This document shows positions 43,661 through 52,895 of a stretch of DNA of 64,000 bases, piece by piece. The DNA lies in NCBI RefSeq assembly GCF_003816055.1, contig NZ_CP033906.1, forward strand, positions 124,001-188,000. Reading direction: 5' to 3'. The notes under the pieces are model-generated. The model ran no database searches, was not told the origin of the DNA, and worked only from the letters and a program-made list of their open reading frames with translations. Made by a program: the position numbers and the translations under genes. The number at the start of each line of letters is the position of its first letter. The stretch's first letter is position 1. This DNA is from Bacillus sp. FJAT-42376 (GTDB lineage: Bacteria; Bacillota; Bacilli; Bacillales; Bacillaceae).

Positions 43661-45124
43661 ATGAATACGAATTTTACTCAAATTTATATAAATGGAGAAT
43701 GGAAACCAGGATCCAGCGACAGCATGATTAAAAATATCAATCCTTTTACTCATGAAGAAATTCTTGAAATCAAAGCCGCTGACAAGCAAGATCTCGATGA
43801 TGCCTATAAAGCAGCGGAGGCTGCACAGGTCAAATGGTCAAAAGAACTTCCACAAGTTAAAAGAGCCCTTCTTGAGAAATCCGTTCAAATAATGGAAGAA
43901 CAAAAAGACGTGTTTGTTGACTGGCTTGTGAAAGAATCCGGCAGTACCGTGTTTAAAGCGGAAGCTGAGTACCGTGCAGCGATGAATGTACTAAAAGAAG
44001 CCGCTACATTCCCATACCGAATGGAAGGCAAAATTCTTCCTTCTCAAACGCCAGGCAAAGAAAACCGGGTGTACCGCGAGCCGCTTGGAGTAGTTGGAGT
44101 CATCAGTCCGTGGAACTTCCCGCTTCACCTTGCGATGCGTTCTATTGCATCAGCCATCGCAACTGGTAATAGTGTAGTCATCAAACCGGCAACCGAAACT
44201 CCTGTAACAGGCGGTCTTATTTTTGCCAGCCTGTTCGAAGCAGCTGGAGCCCCGAAAGGCTTAGTGAATGCAGTTGTTGGGCGCGGTTCAGAAATCGGCG
44301 ATGATATGGTGACTCACAAAACACCGCGTCTCATTTCATTCACCGGGTCAACCGAAGTAGGAAAAAGAATCGGCCAGCTTGCAGGCGGAGAATTGAAGAA
44401 AACTGCCCTTGAGCTTGGTGGAAACAACGTGTTTATCGTTCTTGAAGATGCCGACATTGACCAGGCTGCCGAATCTGCCGTGTTTGGTAAATTTTATCAC
44501 CAAGGCCAGATCTGCATGGCCATCAACCGCATCTTTGTCCACAGCAGCATTTACGATCAATTTGCTGAGCGTTTCATTGAAAAAGCAAAAGAGCTAAAAT
44601 ACGGAAACCCGGCGGAAGCTGATACAAAAGTAGGTCCGCTGATCAACCGCGGACAGGTTGACCGCATTTTAGAGGACGTAAACGAAAGCGTGAAGCAGGG
44701 TGCCAAATTGCGTCTAGGCGGAAAAGCGGAAGGAAATGTTCTGGAACCTACTGTTCTGACTGGCGTGACGAACGAAATGCCGATTGCTGTGAACGAAATC
44801 TTTGGACCGGCAGCTGCTCTGATTTCATTCGATTCTGAGGAAGAAGTCATCGAAATGGCCAATGCGATGCCTTACGGATTAAGCGGTGCTGTGCATTCAG
44901 CTTCAATTGAGCATGCAACCCTTGTTGCCCATGACATTCACACTGGTATGATTCACGTAAATGACCAGCCTGTGAATGAAGAGCCGCACATGCCGTTCGG
45001 CGGAGAAAAAGATTCCGGGATCGGCCGTTTCAATGGTGAATGGGCACTGGAAGAATTCACAACCGTTAAATGGCTTTCTGTTCAGCATAACCGCAGAAAC
45101 TATGGTCCATTTTTTAAATCTTAA
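43661..45124 (+). CDS. Aldehyde dehydrogenase (aromatic-aldehyde, YfmT-like)
   Basis: 487 residues, ATG preceded by AAAGGAG. Complete ALDH superfamily enzyme: NAD-binding GVISPWNFPL and FTGSTEVGK, general-base Glu in LELGGNN, catalytic Cys in GQICMAINR. It oxidises an aldehyde to the acid with NAD(P). The sequence is closest, in my recollection, to the Bacillus YfmT vanillin/benzaldehyde dehydrogenase group. Divergent TetR gene suggests induction by substrate, for detoxification or catabolism. Terminator directly downstream. Confidence 0.87.
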   Translation: MNTNFTQIYINGEWKPGSSDSMIKNINPFTHEEILEIKAADKQDLDDAYKAAEAAQVKWSKELPQVKRALLEKSVQIMEEQKDVFVDWLVKESGSTVFKAEAEYRAAMNVLKEAATFPYRMEGKILPSQTPGKENRVYREPLGVVGVISPWNFPLHLAMRSIASAIATGNSVVIKPATETPVTGGLIFASLFEAAGAPKGLVNAVVGRGSEIGDDMVTHKTPRLISFTGSTEVGKRIGQLAGGELKKTALELGGNNVFIVLEDADIDQAAESAVFGKFYHQGQICMAINRIFVHSSIYDQFAERFIEKAKELKYGNPAEADTKVGPLINRGQVDRILEDVNESVKQGAKLRLGGKAEGNVLEPTVLTGVTNEMPIAVNEIFGPAAALISFDSEEEVIEMANAMPYGLSGAVHSASIEHATLVAHDIHTGMIHVNDQPVNEEPHMPFGGEKDSGIGRFNGEWALEEFTTVKWLSVQHNRRNYGPFFKS

Positions 45125-45138
45125 CCAATCATGACAGG

Positions 45139-45169
45139 ATGCCGGCCCCTTATGGAGCCGGCATTTTCT
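45139..45169 (+). terminator. Terminator of the first aldehyde dehydrogenase gene
   Basis: ATGCCGGC / GCCGGCAT perfect 8-bp stem, 10-base loop, followed by TTTTC. Confidence 0.75.
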
Positions 45170-45213
45170 ATAAATCAAATAATTGACAATTTTCAAAATA
45201 CATGATTCCCTTA

Positions 45214-45243
45214 AGTTAGATTGTAATCGCTTACAATCTAACT
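45214..45243. promoter_or_regulatory. 30-bp palindrome containing a perfect cre site
   Basis: Perfect 13-bp inverted repeat around TCGC. Its centre, TGTAATCGCTTACA (45222-45235), fully fits the CcpA consensus TGWAANCGNTNWCA. It lies 30 bp upstream of the aldehyde dehydrogenase start, pointing to catabolite repression. The symmetry beyond the cre suggests a second protein or a DNA structure. Confidence 0.75.
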
Positions 45244-45272
45244 TGTTACATATACGGGAGGAGAAATGAAGC

Positions 45273-46790
45273 ATGTACAAATTTCCAAATTCGGAAGGCT
45301 CCATTATTCAATTCAAAGACCGTTATGACAATTTCATCGGAGGAAAATGGACATCCCCTGTGAAGGGTGAGTATTTTGAAAATGTCACTCCTGTCACCGG
45401 GAAAGTCTTCTGCCAGGTAGCCCGTTCAACGGAAGAGGACATTGAACTCGCTCTTGATGCGGCCCACAAGGCAAAGGATTCATGGGGAAAAACGTCTGTA
45501 ACCGAACGTTCCCTCATCCTTAACCGCATTGCAGACCGGATGGAAGAAAACCTCGAAAAGCTTGCACTCGCTGAAACATGGGAAAACGGAAAAGCGGTCA
45601 GAGAGACGCTGAATGCCGATATCCCCCTGGCTGTCGACCATTTCCGTTATTTCGCCTCTGTCATCCGTGCCCAGGAAGGAAGCATCGGCCAGATTGACGA
45701 GAGTACAGTTGCTTATCATTTCTACGAACCGCTCGGAGTAGTCGGTCAGATTATCCCCTGGAACTTCCCTATTCTTATGGCTGCCTGGAAAATTGCACCC
45801 GCACTCGCTGCCGGAAACACCATCGTTTTAAAACCAGCCGAGCAAACCCCTGCCTCGCTTATGTTCATGCTGGACTTAATTGCGGATCTTCTCCCCGACG
45901 GCGTACTGAATGTTGTAAACGGCTATGGACTTGAGGCCGGCAAGCCGCTTGCATCAAACCCAAGGATCAGCAAAATTGCGTTTACCGGCGAAACAACGAC
46001 CGGACGCCTGATTATGCAGTATGCTTCCCAAAACATTATCCCTGTTACCCTTGAGCTCGGCGGAAAATCTCCCAATATCTTTTTCGAAGACGTGATGCGG
46101 GAAGATGATGCTTTTCTGGATAAAGCAATAGAAGGTTTTGTTATGTTCGCTCTGAATCAGGGCGAGGTCTGTACGTGCCCTTCGAGAGCGCTTATCCAGG
46201 AATCCATTTATGACAAGTTCATGGAACGGGCAATTGAACGGGTAAAAGCTATTAAAACCGGTAATCCTCTCGATCCGAATGTCATGATGGGAGCTCAGGC
46301 ATCATCCGAGCAGATGGAAAAAATCCTTTCTTATTTGGAAATCGGTAAAGCTGAAGGAGCAAAATGTCTTACGGGCGGGGAACGAAACCGAATGGAAGGA
46401 GAGCTTTCTGACGGCTACTATATTCAGCCGACCATTTTTGAAGGCAAAAACAATATGAGGATCTTCCAGGAGGAAATTTTCGGACCAGTCCTGTCTGTCA
46501 CAACCTTTAAAAACCCGGAGGAAGCGCTATCCCTTGCAAACGATACCCTTTATGGCCTTGGGGCAGGCGTCTGGACACGCGACATGAACACAGCCTTCCA
46601 ATTCGGACGTTCCATAGAAGCGGGCCGGGTGTGGACAAATTGCTATCATCAATACCCTGCTCACGCTGCATTCGGCGGCTATAAAATGTCCGGGATCGGC
46701 CGGGAAAATCATAAAATGATGCTCAGCCACTACCAGCAGGTTAAGAATCTCCTCGTCAGCTACAGTACGAACAAGCTTGGATTCTTTTAA
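45273..46790 (+). CDS. Aldehyde dehydrogenase, AcoD/ExaC/AldB type
   Basis: 505 residues, ATG preceded by GGGAGGAG. ALDH motifs: [28 protein letters not shown] with the general base, and GEVCTCPSR with the catalytic Cys. The first 20-40 residues ([12 protein letters not shown]) and overall length match acetaldehyde dehydrogenases of the AcoD/ExaC group, used in ethanol or acetoin breakdown. The next gene (DUF779) is a frequent partner of this subgroup, supporting the assignment. Expression is probably under CcpA through the cre upstream. Confidence 0.88.
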   Translation: MYKFPNSEGSIIQFKDRYDNFIGGKWTSPVKGEYFENVTPVTGKVFCQVARSTEEDIELALDAAHKAKDSWGKTSVTERSLILNRIADRMEENLEKLALAETWENGKAVRETLNADIPLAVDHFRYFASVIRAQEGSIGQIDESTVAYHFYEPLGVVGQIIPWNFPILMAAWKIAPALAAGNTIVLKPAEQTPASLMFMLDLIADLLPDGVLNVVNGYGLEAGKPLASNPRISKIAFTGETTTGRLIMQYASQNIIPVTLELGGKSPNIFFEDVMREDDAFLDKAIEGFVMFALNQGEVCTCPSRALIQESIYDKFMERAIERVKAIKTGNPLDPNVMMGAQASSEQMEKILSYLEIGKAEGAKCLTGGERNRMEGELSDGYYIQPTIFEGKNNMRIFQEEIFGPVLSVTTFKNPEEALSLANDTLYGLGAGVWTRDMNTAFQFGRSIEAGRVWTNCYHQYPAHAAFGGYKMSGIGRENHKMMLSHYQQVKNLLVSYSTNKLGFF

Positions 46791-46810
46791 AAACGGAGGT
46801 GCATGAAATA

Positions 46811-47188
46811 ATGGCCGACCGCGTCACTGCGACAGAACCGGCAATCGCATTGATCAAAAAGCTAACGGAAAGACACGGCCCTATTATGTTTCACCAGTCA
46901 GGAGGCTGCTGTGACGGCAGCTCGCCGATGTGCTATCCAGAGGGCGACCTTCTCATCGGCAGCCAGGACGTTCTGCTTGGAGAGATTGGCGGCAGCCCCT
47001 TCTATATTCATAAAAAACAATATGAATACTGGAAACACACTCAGGTCATCATTGATGTAGTGGATGGCAGAGGGGGCATGTTTTCACTTGAAGGGGTGGA
47101 AGGCGTCCGATTCCTGAGCCGGTCCCGTCCCTTTACGGCGGAGGAGATCCGGGAGCTGAATGCAGAGGAGGAGGCCGGGCGTCGTTAG
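46811..47188 (+). CDS. DUF779-family protein
   Basis: 125 residues from the ATG at 46811; GGAGG lies about 11 bases upstream, a little far, and a GTG at 46799 is the alternative. The motif HQSGGCCDGSSPMCYP (residues about 28-43) with three Cys and a His, likely a metal or redox site, is the hallmark of DUF779. The family is encoded beside AcoD-type aldehyde dehydrogenases in many bacteria; a supporting role is assumed but the function is unknown. 20 bp separate it from the dehydrogenase, so one operon. Confidence 0.83.
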   Translation: MADRVTATEPAIALIKKLTERHGPIMFHQSGGCCDGSSPMCYPEGDLLIGSQDVLLGEIGGSPFYIHKKQYEYWKHTQVIIDVVDGRGGMFSLEGVEGVRFLSRSRPFTAEEIRELNAEEEAGRR

Positions 47189-47289
47189 GGAATCAGATGA
47201 ACTCGGATACCCTTTACGCGCACACGCTGAAAATCCGGGAATCCAGTCGAAAAGTCGATAAATTGGTTTTCCGGCTTTTCATGTATCAT

Positions 47290-47326
47290 AAAAACCCGGC
47301 TCCTCACACTAAGGAGCCGGGTTTTT
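47290..47326. terminator. Bidirectional terminator
   Basis: Perfect 15-bp stem (AAAAACCCGGCTCCT / AGGAGCCGGGTTTTT) with a 7-base loop, between the DUF779 gene and the convergent PH-domain gene. Confidence 0.88.
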
Positions 47327-47328
47327 CA

Positions 47329-47943
47329 TCAGTTATTAATATATTTCTCAAACACATAGCCGAAGTCTTTAATACTGTATTGCTTTTTCGTATCCATCAG
47401 CCAAGAGAAGGCCGTCTGATTTACTTTCTTGAACTCTTCGGACAGGCTGCCTTCTGTGCTTCTCATATTGCCGAGTGTCGTGGAGGCCATTTGCAGACTC
47501 TGTTTTGCATAGTCAAGAGCCTGCTTGCTTTCACGGTTAATCTCCGCAATTTTAATGAGTGCTTTGTACAGATCCTTCAGCTCTTCCAAATGTTTTTTAT
47601 GTACATCAATGGAGTAAGCCGTGCTGCCCATCTTAAACTTGATTTCCACGTCGAGATCCACCGTTCCCGCTGTTTCCAAGAACACGTCGGAAATCTGGTT
47701 GGTACGGTACTCAAGCCGGCGGAGTGTCCGTTTTTTGCTCGCTGCACTGGCTCCGTCCAAATGTACGAGTGCCCGGTTTGTAAAGCAGTACTCATCGGCT
47801 TTCGATTTAATCAAAAAGAAAATGCGTTCATTCTCCTCATGCAGAATGTAATCATCTGCATCTACTTTGTCGTAATCCGCAGGTTTGATGACACTTCCAA
47901 TATCGCTGAGCCCCAGCATATCTGATGCTACTTTTCCAAACAT
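47329..47943 (-). CDS. yvbH: PH-domain protein with YvbH-like extension
   Basis: 204 residues, ATG preceded by AAGGGAG. N-terminal bacterial PH domain about residues 10-125 (YDKVDADDYILHE, SKADEYCFTNRALVHLDG, TVDLDVEIKF), then a helical extension (about 130-204) as in B. subtilis YvbH. Cytoplasmic with no membrane segment. Function unknown; the PH fold suggests self-assembly or protein binding. The symbol rests on overall resemblance from memory. Confidence 0.72.
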   Translation of the reverse strand: MFGKVASDMLGLSDIGSVIKPADYDKVDADDYILHEENERIFFLIKSKADEYCFTNRALVHLDGASAASKKRTLRRLEYRTNQISDVFLETAGTVDLDVEIKFKMGSTAYSIDVHKKHLEELKDLYKALIKIAEINRESKQALDYAKQSLQMASTTLGNMRSTEGSLSEEFKKVNQTAFSWLMDTKKQYSIKDFGYVFEKYINN

Positions 47944-47994
47944 ACGATTCTCCCTTTCCTTATTCTGTATTATGTTTTTAGTGTATCACACAGG

Positions 47995-48558
47995 CTATTG
48001 CCTTGTATGGCCTTCTAAAAATTTCTGAATGCCTGAATCCCCTTCCTTCACACGCTCCACAACATCCTTCTCCCATTTCTCAGCATTGGCTGCGTAGCTG
48101 GCTAAATTCGATCCGAACAGGTTTTCAAGCTCCGCCCTCGTTACCCTGATAGTCTGCGGCTGTTCGGTTTCAATCTTCAGCTCCGCCCAATCCGCATTTT
48201 TAATGAGAATCAAGAGGGCTGCAGCATTGTTAAGCAATAGATAATCACTTGTTTTCGGATTCCAGCTGTTTTCAAATGGTGCTGCATCCTGTCCATCCTT
48301 CACCCCATATACAACTGTCAGCCCGTATGGTTTTTCCTTCGTTTCTAGCTCCAGTTTTTTGACATGCTCTGCCCCGGGAAGCTTGTTCACAATCCCGCTA
48401 ACTGCACTGTTATCTCCCACATAAGGGGTTTTTTCTGCAGAAAGCACTTTCGGATTTATGCTTGAATGATTAGCACTCTTAGCCTCAGATGACTGACAGC
48501 CTGACAGCAGTGCCGCTGCAGCCGCTAAGGCAACCAAAGTGGTTCCCATCTTCTTCAT
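47995..48558 (-). CDS. Lipoprotein with DUF4825-like domain
   Basis: 187 residues from the ATG at 48558, preceded by AGGAGGAG; the upstream GTG lies before that site. Lipobox LLSGC (Cys about residue 21). The mature part begins SSEAKSANHS and carries TPYVGDNSAVSGIVNKLPG, typical of the DUF4825 domain found in Bacillus lipoproteins and anti-sigma-like proteins. Function unknown. Separated by about 60 bp from the methyltransferase upstream, perhaps one transcript. Confidence 0.72.
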   Translation of the reverse strand: MKKMGTTLVALAAAAALLSGCQSSEAKSANHSSINPKVLSAEKTPYVGDNSAVSGIVNKLPGAEHVKKLELETKEKPYGLTVVYGVKDGQDAAPFENSWNPKTSDYLLLNNAAALLILIKNADWAELKIETEQPQTIRVTRAELENLFGSNLASYAANAEKWEKDVVERVKEGDSGIQKFLEGHTRQ

Positions 48559-48618
48559 GGCTCTCCTCCTTTTCACTCACTCATTTATACGAAAGAAAAG
48601 AAAATTAGTTCCCGCTTT

Positions 48619-49665
48619 TTATCGTGGTTTGGCTACAATTCCGTTGTGCACTTTTATATAACCGTGCCTGAGGATATCAAAACCTCCTTCATATACATAG
48701 AGCCCCATCTGCCGGATATCCATCAGCTCCCGGTATGTATGATTCATTACATCCGCCATAATGGTGTAAAAGAGCTTCGATTTCATTTGCAGCCTCGGAG
48801 TTGTCATAATGACATATCCGCCCGGCTTTAGAAATTTTCTGTGCCATTCAAGCGCTTCATGCTTCTGTTCATCGGGAAAATGCTCAAGCAGTCCGACACT
48901 TAATACGATGTCAAACTCTTTTCCGAAATTCAGGTTCCTGATATCTTCCACTAAATACGTAATATTCATTTGATCCTTATACCAAACCTTGAGGTTTCCA
49001 GTAGCAGGATTCGCCCCAAGAAAAGGGTATGTATCCGGAAAGTGGCCGAAGCGGTCGGTTTTGCAGAATTCATCGTAGTCCGCCATCACAATTTCGCCGC
49101 CCGGATACATGGCATAAAGCTGCATCGCTTCATACCCTTCTGCAGCGCCAAGGAACAGGATTCTCGGTTTCTGTACGTCCAGTCCTTCAAATAGAGCACG
49201 CTTGCCCCTCGGATCCCATACGCCATCCTCTATCCGGTGAGCATAGTTCCATAACGATAAGCGAACCGTTTCCCCAAGCGCCTCCCTGACGTCTGAAAAC
49301 CGAAACCGGGAAAGGTGCTTCCTGAGCTCAAGCTTGCTGCGGTTAAGTTCCGCGGGAACATCCTTTACAAACCACTCATGAAAAGAACGGTTAAAAAATT
49401 CCCATGAGGATTTTATCGACATCTGTCCATGCTCAAGCTCATAACGGCGCTTTGACTTCGCTATGCTTTTCACTTCATACGGTTTTCCGGTGTCCTTCCA
49501 CGATAAGCCTGCCCAATCACTTACTAGTCCAGCGCTATAAAATTTTTCATTCTGTTTTGCTTGCCTCAAATCCACTCTATAGGCCGGAAACAGTTCTGTT
49601 ATTCCCTCGTCATCTTCCGTATAACGCAAAGGGGCTTGAACCGTATTCAGCAATTCCATCGCCAT
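48619..49665 (-). CDS. Class I SAM-dependent methyltransferase
   Basis: 348 residues if the ATG at 49665 is used; 49656 is possible. The first about 170 residues have no recognised domain. The Rossmann methyltransferase domain follows: LFLGAAEGYEA (motif I), MADYDEF (motif II), LVEDIRNLNFGKEFDIVLSVGLLEH (in part: DIVLSVGLLEH; motif IV), FLKPGGYVIMTTP (motif VI). Substrate unknown; the N-terminal half probably determines it. No tell-tale neighbour. Confidence 0.78.
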   Translation of the reverse strand: MAMELLNTVQAPLRYTEDDEGITELFPAYRVDLRQAKQNEKFYSAGLVSDWAGLSWKDTGKPYEVKSIAKSKRRYELEHGQMSIKSSWEFFNRSFHEWFVKDVPAELNRSKLELRKHLSRFRFSDVREALGETVRLSLWNYAHRIEDGVWDPRGKRALFEGLDVQKPRILFLGAAEGYEAMQLYAMYPGGEIVMADYDEFCKTDRFGHFPDTYPFLGANPATGNLKVWYKDQMNITYLVEDIRNLNFGKEFDIVLSVGLLEHFPDEQKHEALEWHRKFLKPGGYVIMTTPRLQMKSKLFYTIMADVMNHTYRELMDIRQMGLYVYEGGFDILRHGYIKVHNGIVAKPR

Positions 49666-49767
49666 CACGCTCCATTCCTGTTAACGCGAATCAGGATTAT
49701 TACAGAAAATAGGGCAGAATAATTTGGGTCATTGCGTTTTCTATATAGTTCAACACATTTTTTTCAT

Positions 49768-49801
49768 TCCCTCTAAAAAAAACTTTTGAAAAGAGGGAAT
49801 C
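49768..49801. promoter_or_regulatory. Inverted repeat in the OPT-transporter promoter region
   Basis: ATTCCCTCT / AGAGGGAAT, perfect 9-bp arms 17 bases apart, just upstream of a TTGAAA/TAAAAT-like promoter (about 49788-49815). Possibly an operator. The A/T-rich middle also faintly resembles a CodY box. Confidence 0.4.
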
Positions 49802-49852
49802 AGTGGTAAAATAATAAATGTTTTTTTACTATAACTATAGGTGGCGAGTAAA

Positions 49853-51745
49853 TTGTCAGATGATTCAAAACAACGTGATAAATTTGTTCCTTACGTTCCT
49901 TCATCAAAATCATTGCCGGAACTGACGGTAACCGCTATTGTTCTTGGTATTATCTTAGCGGTCGTGTTTGGTGCAGCGAATGCTTATCTTGGACTTCGGA
50001 TTGGTTTAACCGTATCCGCTTCTATTCCTGCTGCGGTTATTTCAATGGCGATTCTGAGAGGTTTATTCAGAAGGAATTCCATACTTGAAAACAACATTGT
50101 TCAGACGATGACAACAGCTGGTGAGGCTGTAGGGGCCGGAGCGGTATTCACCCTTCCTGCGCTATTTCTATGGGATGTGGATGTCAGCCAGGGGCTGATT
50201 ATCTTCGTTGTCCTTACAGGGGGATTCCTCGGGGTATTCATGATGGTTCCCCTTCGTCAGCTTTTGATTGTCAGAGAGCATGAGATTCTGCCGTATCCGG
50301 AAGGCACAGCCTGTGCCGAAGTACTCAAATCCGGTGAAGAAGGCGGAAACAGCGCGAAGCTGATCGGACTTGGTCTTTTGATCGGCGGAGCATTTAAAGC
50401 TCTTGGAGACGGATTTAAACTGTTTAAAACAGAAGTTGAAACCGGCATTACGAATTTTAAGAATGCTGTCATCGGGATCGATACACTGCCAGCCCTTCTT
50501 GGGGTCGGATACATTATCGGACCGCGGGTTGCCGGCCAGATGCTTGGCGGCGGACTTCTTGCCTGGATTGTTTTAATTCCTGCCATCGGATTTTTCGGAG
50601 GCGGTTCTGATGCCGCGATTTTCCCTGCCGAAGCTCCAATCAGCGAGTTGGATGCCTGGGGGATCTGGGAAGGATACATCCGCTATATCGGCGCAGGAGC
50701 CGTTGCGGTAGCCGGTTTGATTACCTTGGTTAAATCCCTTCCTACCCTTTTCAGCTCTGCATTTGCGACGTTTAAAGGGGTTCGGGATAACAGAGGGAAT
50801 CTGAAGGCAGCTCCTATCCGGACAGAGCAGGACATTCCGATGAAATATGTTTTACTCGGCATTCTTGCCCTTGTTTTAATTATTGCGTTTGTACCTGTCA
50901 CTCATATCGGAATCATTGGTGCTGTAGCGATTGCGATATTCGGCTTTTTATTCGTTTCGGTTGCTTCCCGTATTGTCGGAGTCGTCGGAAGCTCCTCTTC
51001 ACCCGTTTCAGGAATGACAATCGCGACACTGCTAATTGTTACGGTCGTGTATAAAGCAACCGGCTTCTCCGGGATGGACGGAATGGTTGCTGCGCTTTTA
51101 GTAGCGGCTATCATTTGTACAGCCCTTGCTGTAGCAGGGGATATCTCTCAGGATTTAAAAACGGGTTACATCGTTGGCGGAACTCCATGGAAGCAGCAGG
51201 TTGCGATGATGATTGGTGTCGTTGCATCCGGTTCCCTGATCGGATTTATTCTAATCTTGATGGATAATGCATACACAATGGGTTCAGCGGATCTTCCTGC
51301 TCCGAAAGCGGCCCTAATGAAGATTCTTGCAGAAGGTGTGCTTGGAGGAGATCTTCCATGGGATCTGATCTTTATCGGAGCGGCAATTGCCGTTACGCTT
51401 GAGTTCTTTGGAATGAATTCTCTTGTTGTGGCGGTTGGGATTTACCTGCCTGTTCACGTAAGTACTCCGATTATGATCGGCGGATTCGTTCGCTTCTTTA
51501 TTGAAAAATTCTCGAAGAACAAAGAAGTTCTTGCAGAACGGACAGACCGCGGAACACTGTTTGCCTCCGGTCTGATTGCAGGAGAGGCTTTGATTGGTGT
51601 GGTCATTGCCATCCTTCTTTATTTCGAAGTAAACATTCCGGAGAATGCTCTATTCCCAAGTGCCCTGCTTCCGTTTATCCTATTCCTTCTCTTAGCGGTA
51701 CTGCTCTGGTACGTATCGTTTAAAGGAAGCAAAAAGCGTGTTTAA
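49853..51745 (+). CDS. OPT-family oligopeptide transporter
   Basis: 630 residues from a TTG at 49853 with AGGTGG eight bases before; the frame begins at 49841. About 15-16 transmembrane helices; the OPT signature GAANAYLGLRIGLTVSASIPAAVI (in part: NAYLGLRIGLTVSASIPAA) lies near residue 45, and the EILPYPEGTACAEVLK stretch near 145. OPT proteins import small peptides or metal chelates by proton symport. The C-terminus overlaps the start of a PqqD-like gene by 8 bp, so the two are translationally coupled. Confidence 0.87.
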   Translation: MSDDSKQRDKFVPYVPSSKSLPELTVTAIVLGIILAVVFGAANAYLGLRIGLTVSASIPAAVISMAILRGLFRRNSILENNIVQTMTTAGEAVGAGAVFTLPALFLWDVDVSQGLIIFVVLTGGFLGVFMMVPLRQLLIVREHEILPYPEGTACAEVLKSGEEGGNSAKLIGLGLLIGGAFKALGDGFKLFKTEVETGITNFKNAVIGIDTLPALLGVGYIIGPRVAGQMLGGGLLAWIVLIPAIGFFGGGSDAAIFPAEAPISELDAWGIWEGYIRYIGAGAVAVAGLITLVKSLPTLFSSAFATFKGVRDNRGNLKAAPIRTEQDIPMKYVLLGILALVLIIAFVPVTHIGIIGAVAIAIFGFLFVSVASRIVGVVGSSSSPVSGMTIATLLIVTVVYKATGFSGMDGMVAALLVAAIICTALAVAGDISQDLKTGYIVGGTPWKQQVAMMIGVVASGSLIGFILILMDNAYTMGSADLPAPKAALMKILAEGVLGGDLPWDLIFIGAAIAVTLEFFGMNSLVVAVGIYLPVHVSTPIMIGGFVRFFIEKFSKNKEVLAERTDRGTLFASGLIAGEALIGVVIAILLYFEVNIPENALFPSALLPFILFLLLAVLLWYVSFKGSKKRV

Positions 51746-52088
51746 TAAGAAAAAAGAGAGGAACCTGCTTGAATTGGTTCCTCTTCTTGCGGACCATGTC
51801 GAGCTGCAGACGAAGGAAGACGGCAAAGGGATTCTTAACGTTCAGCGCTCAAACTGGGTGGAACGGTTCTCGATCCGATTTTTAAAACAGCCTGCCGTCA
51901 GAAGCATTCAACTTGATGAGTATGGCACATACGCCCTTTCGCAAATGAAGGATGGCGCTACAGTAGCAGATTTGGCTCAAAGAATGAGTACTCATTTTGG
52001 TGAAGATGCTGAACCCGTACTCCCGCGGCTGACGAAATTCATCCAGATTTTAGAATCACAAGAATGGCTGATATGGAAAAATGAATAA
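51738..52088 (+). CDS. PqqD-family peptide-binding protein coupled to the OPT transporter
   Basis: 116 residues from a GTG at 51738, inside the last codons of the OPT gene. Residues about 55-114 have the PqqD winged-helix pattern (IQLDEYGTYALSQMKDGATVADLAQRM, in part: LDEYGTYALSQMKDG; VLPRLTKFIQILESQEWL). PqqD domains normally hold a precursor peptide (RiPP recognition element) for a radical SAM enzyme, yet none is present. Here it may bind peptide substrates or regulate the transporter. The N-terminal basic segment (MFNKKKERN) and mid-region are not recognised. Confidence 0.75.
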   Translation: MFNKKKERNLLELVPLLADHVELQTKEDGKGILNVQRSNWVERFSIRFLKQPAVRSIQLDEYGTYALSQMKDGATVADLAQRMSTHFGEDAEPVLPRLTKFIQILESQEWLIWKNE

Positions 52089-52090
52089 GG

Positions 52091-52125
52091 AAACAGCCTC
52101 CCCTTATACCGGGGAGGCTGTTTTT
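52091..52125. terminator. Bidirectional terminator
   Basis: AAACAGCCTCCCC / GGGGAGGCTGTTTTT, 13-bp stem with a 7-base loop, between the PqqD-like gene and the convergent pseudouridine synthase gene; overlaps the latter's stop. Confidence 0.85.
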
Positions 52126-52844
52126 GTACCGCCATATAACGCTGTAAAAAGAGTTTGTCTTTCATCATCCGACAAATGTCTCCATGCTCCAAGTTCGATC
52201 CCTTCCAGCATGATATTCATCAATCGGACTCGTTCAAGCCTCGTGACATAAAACCCCAGCTCTTTGCACATCCTTCTAATCTGCCGGTTTAATCCTTGCG
52301 TTAAAATAATCCGGAACGTATCAGAGGAAATCCGGGTCACGGCGCAGCGCTTCGTAACTGTACCAAGAATCTCTACTCCCCTCCCCATTTTTTCAAGGAA
52401 ATCATCCCCGAACGGCTCGCTGACCGTTACGATGTATTCCTTCTCATGATTATGCTCGGAACGGAGAATCCGGTTGGATATATCCCCGTCATTGGTCATA
52501 ATCAAAAGCCCTTGGGAATCCTTGTCCAGACGTCCTACAGGAAAGATCCGCACCGGATAATTCATGTAATCAACAAGATTATTTTTTACGCTCCTGACAG
52601 CTGTGCACACAATGCCGGGCGGTTTATTTAATACGATATAAACAGATTGTTCTTTTTCAGGGATCGGCTGGCCCTTTACAAGAACCGTATCCTCCAGAGA
52701 AACCTCCTGCCCTGACAAGCATACCTGTCCATTGACCGTTATGAGTCCTGCCTCGATAAAACGGTCTATTTCTCTTCTCGACCAGTAACCTGACAGACTC
52801 ATAAATTTATTAATTCTCAAACATCCGCCTGCTTTCATCTTCAT
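52104..52844 (-). CDS. rRNA pseudouridine synthase, RluF-like
   Basis: 246 residues from the ATG at 52844 (AAGGAAG upstream); a TTG at 52820 would give the family-typical start RINKFMS. S4 RNA-binding domain about residues 9-55 (SGYWSRREIDRFIEAGLITV, in part: SGYWSRREIDRFI), then the RsuA/RluB/E/F catalytic domain with the nucleophilic Asp in GRLDKDSQGLL and the GLNRQIRRMCKELG motif. It most likely isomerises a uridine in 23S rRNA (RluF position 2604 or nearby). Single gene. Confidence 0.83.
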   Translation of the reverse strand: MKMKAGGCLRINKFMSLSGYWSRREIDRFIEAGLITVNGQVCLSGQEVSLEDTVLVKGQPIPEKEQSVYIVLNKPPGIVCTAVRSVKNNLVDYMNYPVRIFPVGRLDKDSQGLLIMTNDGDISNRILRSEHNHEKEYIVTVSEPFGDDFLEKMGRGVEILGTVTKRCAVTRISSDTFRIILTQGLNRQIRRMCKELGFYVTRLERVRLMNIMLEGIELGAWRHLSDDERQTLFTALYGGTKTASPV

Positions 52845-52895
52845 TTTCTTCCTTAATTAAACGCTTTTTTAAAAGCTGCGGCAATGTTTATTTCT

